From NCBI GenBank assembly GCA_016719105.1, contig JADKAQ010000046.1, forward strand, positions 558,001-622,000: 64,000 bases of DNA, in the 5' to 3' direction. This document shows, in pieces, positions 60,264 to 64,000 of this stretch (position 1 is the first letter of the stretch; every line of letters starts with the position of its first letter). A model generated the notes under the pieces. It made no database searches. It worked only from the letters and a program-made list of their open reading frames with translations, and was not told where the DNA came from. The stretch is from Gemmatimonadota bacterium (GTDB lineage Bacteria; Gemmatimonadota; Gemmatimonadetes; Gemmatimonadales; Gemmatimonadaceae). The position numbers and the translations under genes were made by a program.

Positions 60264-63200
60264 CTACGCCAACCGACGACGGAGTTCGCGATGCATCAGG
60301 TAGCGTTGCTGGGGACGGGACTGCTGGGATCCGGGTTTGCGGAGGGGTTTCTCACGCGCGGCGGGGTGAAGCTGACGGTGTGGAACCGCACGCGCGCCAA
60401 GGCGTTGCCGCTGGCCGAGAAGGGAGCGACAGTCGCCGACGATCCCGAAGAGGCGGTACACGGGGCGACGATGGTCCACCTCGTCCTCCTCGACGACGCC
60501 ACGGTCGACAGCACGATCGAGCGCATGCGCGACGGGCTGTCGCACGACGCCATCATCGTCGACCACACCACGAACCTCCCGGCCCGCGTCGCCGCGCGCG
60601 CCGAACGGTTGGAGCACGAAGGGCTCCGCTACCTGCACGCCCCGGTCTTCATGTCGCCGGCCGCGGCGCGTGCGGCACAGGGAATCATGATGGTCGCCGG
60701 GCCGCCGGGGCGATTCGAACAGGTGCGCTCGGCGCTGACGCCGATGACCGGCGATCTGTGGTACGTGGGCGAACGCCCCGACCTGGCCGCCAGCTACAAA
60801 CTCTTCGGCAACGCGATGATTCTGTCGATGGCCGGCGCCATGGCCGACATCTTCCACCTGGCCGACGCCCTCGACGTCCCGCGCGCCGAGGCGTGGTCGC
60901 TCTTCTCGCGCTTCAAGCCGGAGAACATCTATCCGGTGCGCGCGAAGAAGATCCTCGCCGAAGATTACTCGGCGTCGTTCGAGCTCGAAGTCGCCCGCAA
61001 GGATGCGCGCCTGATGCTGGAGTCGGCGGCCAATCAGCCGATGCCGGTGATAGCGGCGATCGCCGCGCGCATGGATGCGCTCATCGCCGAGGGGCTCGGG
61101 GCGCAGGACATGGCGATCCTCGGCCAAGTACCGGAAGCCGGCAAGATCGGTAGACGCGACAACGCCAGCCCTGCGCGCGGGCGGCGCGGCGGGGCTGCGC
61201 GTCCCCATGTGCGATGGCCTATCGATCCCGATCCGCACCGACACGTACGCCCGACGCCCCGCACCCGGCTCGAAGAACCGTCCACGCGTGGCGTTGGTGA
61301 CGACGTTGGCCGCGTAGTGGCGGTCGAACAGGTTGTCGATGCCGACAACCGGCTGGATTCCAAGCCGATTGTGCGGGGCGAGGCCCATCCGGGCGTTCCA
61401 GAGCACCCAGCCGGGGGCGTAGTTGGTGTTGGCGTCATCGGCCGCGGTGCGACCGGCCTGCTGCATCTCCAGCGTCGCAAAGCCGAAGCGCTGGCGCGCC
61501 GTGGCAAAGAGCGTCGACATGATCGGGGCCACACCCGGGACCGCGTTCCCGTCGAGGCGCGTGGTGCCGACGAGGTAGTCGTCGTAGGTGTAGTCGATGG
61601 CGGTGAACGTTCCCCCGAGGTCGACGGGACCTAACGCGGCGGAGACGCCGAGCTCTGCGCCACGGCGACTCGTTTCGCCCGCGTTGCGGAAGTAGCGACG
61701 CCCGCCGCTGTTGGGAATCTCGAACGGGATCAGTTCATCGCGGGTGCGAATGCGAAACAGGGCGAGGTCGACGAAGAGCCGGCGCCCCACCCCCCCCTTG
61801 AGCCCCGCCTCCAGCGTCCCGCCGCGCTGCGGTTGCAGCTCGCGATTGAGCCCCGCCGAGCCGTCGGGGCGGTTGGCGAGTTCGGTCGTGGTGGGCGTCT
61901 CGAACGACGAGGCCAGGTTGGTGTACAGGGCCAGCATCGGGCGCACGCGGAACGAGAACCCCAGCATGGGCGTGAAGGCCGACATCGTGCGCGACTGCAC
62001 CGCGCCACCGACGGCATACCGGGCGCGGTAGTCGCGCACGCTGAAGGCGGTCTGGTCGCCGCGCAGCGTCCCGGTGACGGTAAGCCAGGCGCGATTCACC
62101 TCCCCTCGCGCAAAGACGCCGGCGCTCCCGACCTTCTCCAGTTGGTGGATCGTCTCGCTCCCCTGGTCGGCGACGGTAGGGCAGGTCGCCACGGGACGCC
62201 CGGCACCGACGCGTCCGGCGCAGTTGTTCCAGTTGCGGCGGTCGTCGCGCTGCGACTGTACGTCGGTGCCGACGGTGAGGCGCCAGAGGTGATTGCGCGT
62301 GAAGCCACGCTGCTCGAGGCGCGCCGAGGCGCCTAACGTGCGCCGGTCGAAGCCAACGATGGCGAACGCCTGTGGGTTGTACAGGTCGCGCCATCCGGAG
62401 AAGACGGTCGCGCTGGCGGAGCCGGCATCCCACGACTGCTCGCCGGTGAGCGAGAGGAGCTTCTGCCCCACCTCCTTCCGGGCGCGTCGCAGGATGTTCT
62501 GCGAATCGGCGACGGTCGGCACGTCGCGCAGCTCGGTCGCCGTCACCGCGCCGGGGTTCTCGGCCGTGGGGGCGTCGTACCAGGTGAATTGGGCGCGCAG
62601 CGCGCTGTTGTCGCGGCGCCAAGCCGCATCACCCGAGACCACCGACGAGCTGAAGTCGGCATAGTCGCGCGGCCCGTCGCCCTTGTTCCCCGTCGAGGTG
62701 ACGCGCCAGCCTAACGCATTGTCCTTCGCGCTCCCGGCCAGGGTGGTGTTCCAGCGATAGGCATCGGCGTTGCGCACGAATCGAAAAGCGGGATCGAATC
62801 GCACCTTGGGGAAGGGATCGCTCTTGAGCTCGAGCACCCCGCCGGACGCATTGCCATACAGGGCTCCGGCTGCCCCTCGCATCACCTCGGCGCTCCCCAC
62901 CCCTTCGAGATCGACGAAGTCGACCGCCGTCTGCCCGTCGGCGAGGGTGAGGGGGACGCCGTCGCGCACGACCCGCACCCCGCGAATGCCAAAGGCAGAT
63001 CGCGCGCCAAAGCCGCGGATGGCCAGCCGGGGGTCCTGCGTGGGGTTGTAGCGGTTGGAGACGGCGAGTCCGGGGACGTTGATCAGCAGTTCGGTGAGCG
63101 AGGCCCGTCGGATCCCGCTGCGTCCGGAGTCGACCTGCAGGCGCGAGACGCCGAAGGGGAGGTCGAGAACCGAACGCGAACCCTCACGCGTCACCGTCAC

Positions 63201-63317
63201 GCGCACCGGCTGCAAGCGGCGGGTGCGCGTGGAATCCTGCGCGTGGGCGCGGGTGGCGAGTGCGCCCACCGCGAACGGAACCACGAGGGTGAGCATGCTG
63301 CGAACACGTACGGCCAT
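60264..63317 (-). CDS. TonB-dependent receptor (siderophore/metal type), stop codon displaced
   Basis: The receptor itself covers about 699 residues (63317 down to about 61220): signal peptide about 1-26, plug (about 45-170, LAIRGFGARSAFGIRGVRVVRDG and MRGAAGALYGNASGGVLELKS), then the barrel ending GRRAYVSVRIGI. It resembles FecA/siderophore-type receptors. A normal receptor would stop there. Instead the frame stays open to 60264, adding about 318 codons that are the antisense of the oxidoreductase gene. A TAG lies at 61219-61221 in another frame, so one base more in the GGG before it would restore a normal end. The start at 63317 was chosen at the ATG before the signal peptide. Confidence 0.82.
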   Translation of the reverse strand: MAVRVRSMLTLVVPFAVGALATRAHAQDSTRTRRLQPVRVTVTREGSRSVLDLPFGVSRLQVDSGRSGIRRASLTELLINVPGLAVSNRYNPTQDPRLAIRGFGARSAFGIRGVRVVRDGVPLTLADGQTAVDFVDLEGVGSAEVMRGAAGALYGNASGGVLELKSDPFPKVRFDPAFRFVRNADAYRWNTTLAGSAKDNALGWRVTSTGNKGDGPRDYADFSSSVVSGDAAWRRDNSALRAQFTWYDAPTAENPGAVTATELRDVPTVADSQNILRRARKEVGQKLLSLTGEQSWDAGSASATVFSGWRDLYNPQAFAIVGFDRRTLGASARLEQRGFTRNHLWRLTVGTDVQSQRDDRRNWNNCAGRVGAGRPVATCPTVADQGSETIHQLEKVGSAGVFARGEVNRAWLTVTGTLRGDQTAFSVRDYRARYAVGGAVQSRTMSAFTPMLGFSFRVRPMLALYTNLASSFETPTTTELANRPDGSAGLNRELQPQRGGTLEAGLKGGVGRRLFVDLALFRIRTRDELIPFEIPNSGGRRYFRNAGETSRRGAELGVSAALGPVDLGGTFTAIDYTYDDYLVGTTRLDGNAVPGVAPIMSTLFATARQRFGFATLEMQQAGRTAADDANTNYAPGWVLWNARMGLAPHNRLGIQPVVGIDNLFDRHYAANVVTNATRGRFFEPGAGRRAYVSVRIGIDRPSHMGTRSPAAPPARRAGVVASTDLAGFRYLAEDRHVLRPEPLGDERIHARGDRRYHRHRLIGRRLQHQARILAGDFELERRRVIFGEDLLRAHRIDVLRLEAREERPRLGARDVEGVGQVEDVGHGAGHRQNHRVAEEFVAGGQVGAFAHVPQIAGHRRQRRAHLFESPRRPGDHHDSLCRTRRGRRHEDRGVQVAEPFVLQPFGARGDAGREVRGVVDDDGVVRQPVAHALDRAVDRGVVEEDEVDHRRPVYRLFGIVGDCRSLLGQRQRLGARAVPHRQLHPAAREKPLRKPGSQQSRPQQRYLMHRELRRRLA
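60291..61634 (+). CDS. 3-Hydroxyisobutyrate-dehydrogenase-like NAD(P) oxidoreductase, stop codon displaced
   Basis: The recognisable enzyme covers about residues 1-290 (to about base 61160): Rossmann motif GTGLLGSGFAEGF, NRTRAKALPLAEKGA for cofactor choice (Arg suggests NADPH), VDHTTNLP, APVFMSPAAARAAQG, and the Lys-containing SYKLFGNAMILSMAG. Members oxidise beta-hydroxyacids or reduce succinic semialdehyde/glyoxylate. At the point where relatives end (near ILGQVPEAGK) there is no stop; the frame runs on for about 157 codons that are the complement of the TonB-receptor gene. I take the domain as real and the extension as non-functional. See findings. Confidence 0.75.
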   Translation: MHQVALLGTGLLGSGFAEGFLTRGGVKLTVWNRTRAKALPLAEKGATVADDPEEAVHGATMVHLVLLDDATVDSTIERMRDGLSHDAIIVDHTTNLPARVAARAERLEHEGLRYLHAPVFMSPAAARAAQGIMMVAGPPGRFEQVRSALTPMTGDLWYVGERPDLAASYKLFGNAMILSMAGAMADIFHLADALDVPRAEAWSLFSRFKPENIYPVRAKKILAEDYSASFELEVARKDARLMLESAANQPMPVIAAIAARMDALIAEGLGAQDMAILGQVPEAGKIGRRDNASPARGRRGGAARPHVRWPIDPDPHRHVRPTPRTRLEEPSTRGVGDDVGRVVAVEQVVDADNRLDSKPIVRGEAHPGVPEHPAGGVVGVGVIGRGATGLLHLQRRKAEALARRGKERRHDRGHTRDRVPVEARGADEVVVVGVVDGGERSPEVDGT

Positions 63318-63444
63318 ATCTTTCGCCACGGGGTATTCCTCGCTCCGGTCCTCGCCACATACGCACTCGGCACGCCCGATCCCGACTGACGTGACCTTCG
63401 TCGCCAATCCTAGCCGCGCGCGCAGCGCCGCTGCAATCACGGCA

Positions 63445-64000
63445 TTGCCGCCAGCGCGCCGGGGGAGGGTCGGGCGCCTTTGTGGGCTCGGTGTCGCCGT
63501 CGCGCTCCTTGTCGCTGGTGTGCGCCCAACGCCTGCCTTGGCGATCGTACCAGTGCCGCATCGCTCCGCCCCAAGAGGCGCGGCGGTGCACGACATCCAC
63601 CTGACCTATTCGCGGGTGGTGGTGGACGGGGCGAGCGTGCTGTGGCGGGTGCGCCTGTTCCGCGACGACCTGGAGAAGGCGCTCGCCGTGTACACGAAGA
63701 ATCCGGCGTTCAAGGTGTCGACGCCGGGGGCGGACTCGGTCTTCGCCGCCTACTTCAACGCCGAGGTCCCGGTCACGGCCAACGGAAAGCGACTCACCGG
63801 GCGGGTGCTGCAGTCGGGGAAGGACGCGGAGGTCACCGATCAGGACATGTGGTGGTACCTGATCGAACTCCCCTCACCGTCGACGGTTACGACGTTCACG
63901 ACGCGCGTGGGGCTCCTGTTCGAGCACTTCACCGACCAGCGCAACGTGGTGACGCTGCTCAAGATGCCGGGCGAGGGTCGTCACTCGCTGTACTTCGTGC
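63445..64000 (+). CDS. DUF6702-like secreted protein, 3' end cut by window
   Basis: At least 185 residues; the frame continues past the window. A signal peptide (GLGVAVALLVAGVRPTPALA) precedes VHDIHLTYSRVVVDGASVLWRVRLFRDDLEKALAVY, the opening of DUF6702 proteins, small periplasmic proteins often next to metal-uptake or M1 peptidase genes. No ATG is available; TTG at 63445 gives the best signal peptide but lacks a good ribosome site, so the start is uncertain. It diverges from the TonB receptor. Confidence 0.72.
   Translation, partial: MPPARRGRVGRLCGLGVAVALLVAGVRPTPALAIVPVPHRSAPRGAAVHDIHLTYSRVVVDGASVLWRVRLFRDDLEKALAVYTKNPAFKVSTPGADSVFAAYFNAEVPVTANGKRLTGRVLQSGKDAEVTDQDMWWYLIELPSPSTVTTFTTRVGLLFEHFTDQRNVVTLLKMPGEGRHSLYFV

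Noticed and set aside
60700..60730. tRNA-like GATTCGAAC stretch
   Set aside because: It lies inside the oxidoreductase frame and no acceptor or anticodon stem can be formed around it.

Overview
The window is about 64 kb of GC-rich chromosome from a Gram-negative, didermic, probably soil or sediment bacterium. Two TonB-dependent receptors, an outer-membrane porin, a DUF5916 beta-barrel protein, lipoproteins with clear lipoboxes and many secreted metallopeptidases and hydrolases point to a free-living heterotroph. The mix of DUF5916, M1/M20/M28/M29 peptidases, amidohydrolases, a Bacteroidetes-like split Kdp operon and a CpxP/Spy-like tail on a TonB receptor suggests Gemmatimonadota. That is inference from gene content; no rRNA or other phylogenetic marker is present.

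Layout. 1-2.8 kb: the end of an FeS-type photolyase and a PhoX-like lipoprotein. 2.9-13.4 kb: a complete potassium-uptake locus in one orientation: response regulator KdpE, a KdpD-type kinase without its N-terminal half, a small membrane peptide, kdpF, kdpA, kdpB, kdpC, a porin, the missing KdpD N-terminal half as its own gene, and a kinase-like protein that has lost its catalytic residues. 13.5-29.3 kb: a HEAT-repeat protein and mainly secreted hydrolases (alpha/beta hydrolase-M28 fusion, M20, M29-like, amidase, carbamoylase-like M20), a DUF5916 barrel, a MarR regulator and a two-domain gamma-carbonic-anhydrase-like protein. 29.5-47.5 kb: membrane lipid hydroxylase, M23 endopeptidase, M56/BlaI pair, AmpG-like permease, amidohydrolase, GH20 hexosaminidase, M24 peptidase, Uma2 nuclease-like protein, M20D hydrolase, cytochrome bd oxidase (cydAB) and a NamZ-like muramidase. 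Several of these fit cell-wall turnover and recycling. 47.6-64 kb: a beta-propeller-like lipoprotein, GNAT acetyltransferase, di-haem peroxidase, hexapeptide acyltransferase, alpha/beta hydrolase, a large TonB receptor with a C-terminal LTxxQ-type helical domain, a HupE/UreJ-like metal permease, an M1 peptidase, a YdeI-like protein, a 3-hydroxyisobutyrate-dehydrogenase-like oxidoreductase, a second TonB receptor and the start of a DUF6702 protein.

Most genes are ordinary members of known families. The parts worth a second look are: (i) the octamer CGTTAGGC/GCCTAACG, which recurs far more often than base composition predicts and mostly reads in the direction of transcription; (ii) the rearranged KdpD signalling modules, including a kinase-like protein with a Glu in place of the phospho-accepting His, and a tandem 11-bp repeat ahead of kdpF that looks like the KdpE operator; (iii) a convergent gene pair near 61.2 kb in which both genes lack a stop at the family end and read through each other; (iv) enzymes altered at the active site or by fusion (M29-like, M28 fusion, receptor-LTxxQ fusion); (v) a family of short palindromes (CCCCAGCGAACGCTGGGG type), two copies of which lie inside signal-peptide codons. 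No tRNA, rRNA, CRISPR array, insertion sequence or prophage was seen.
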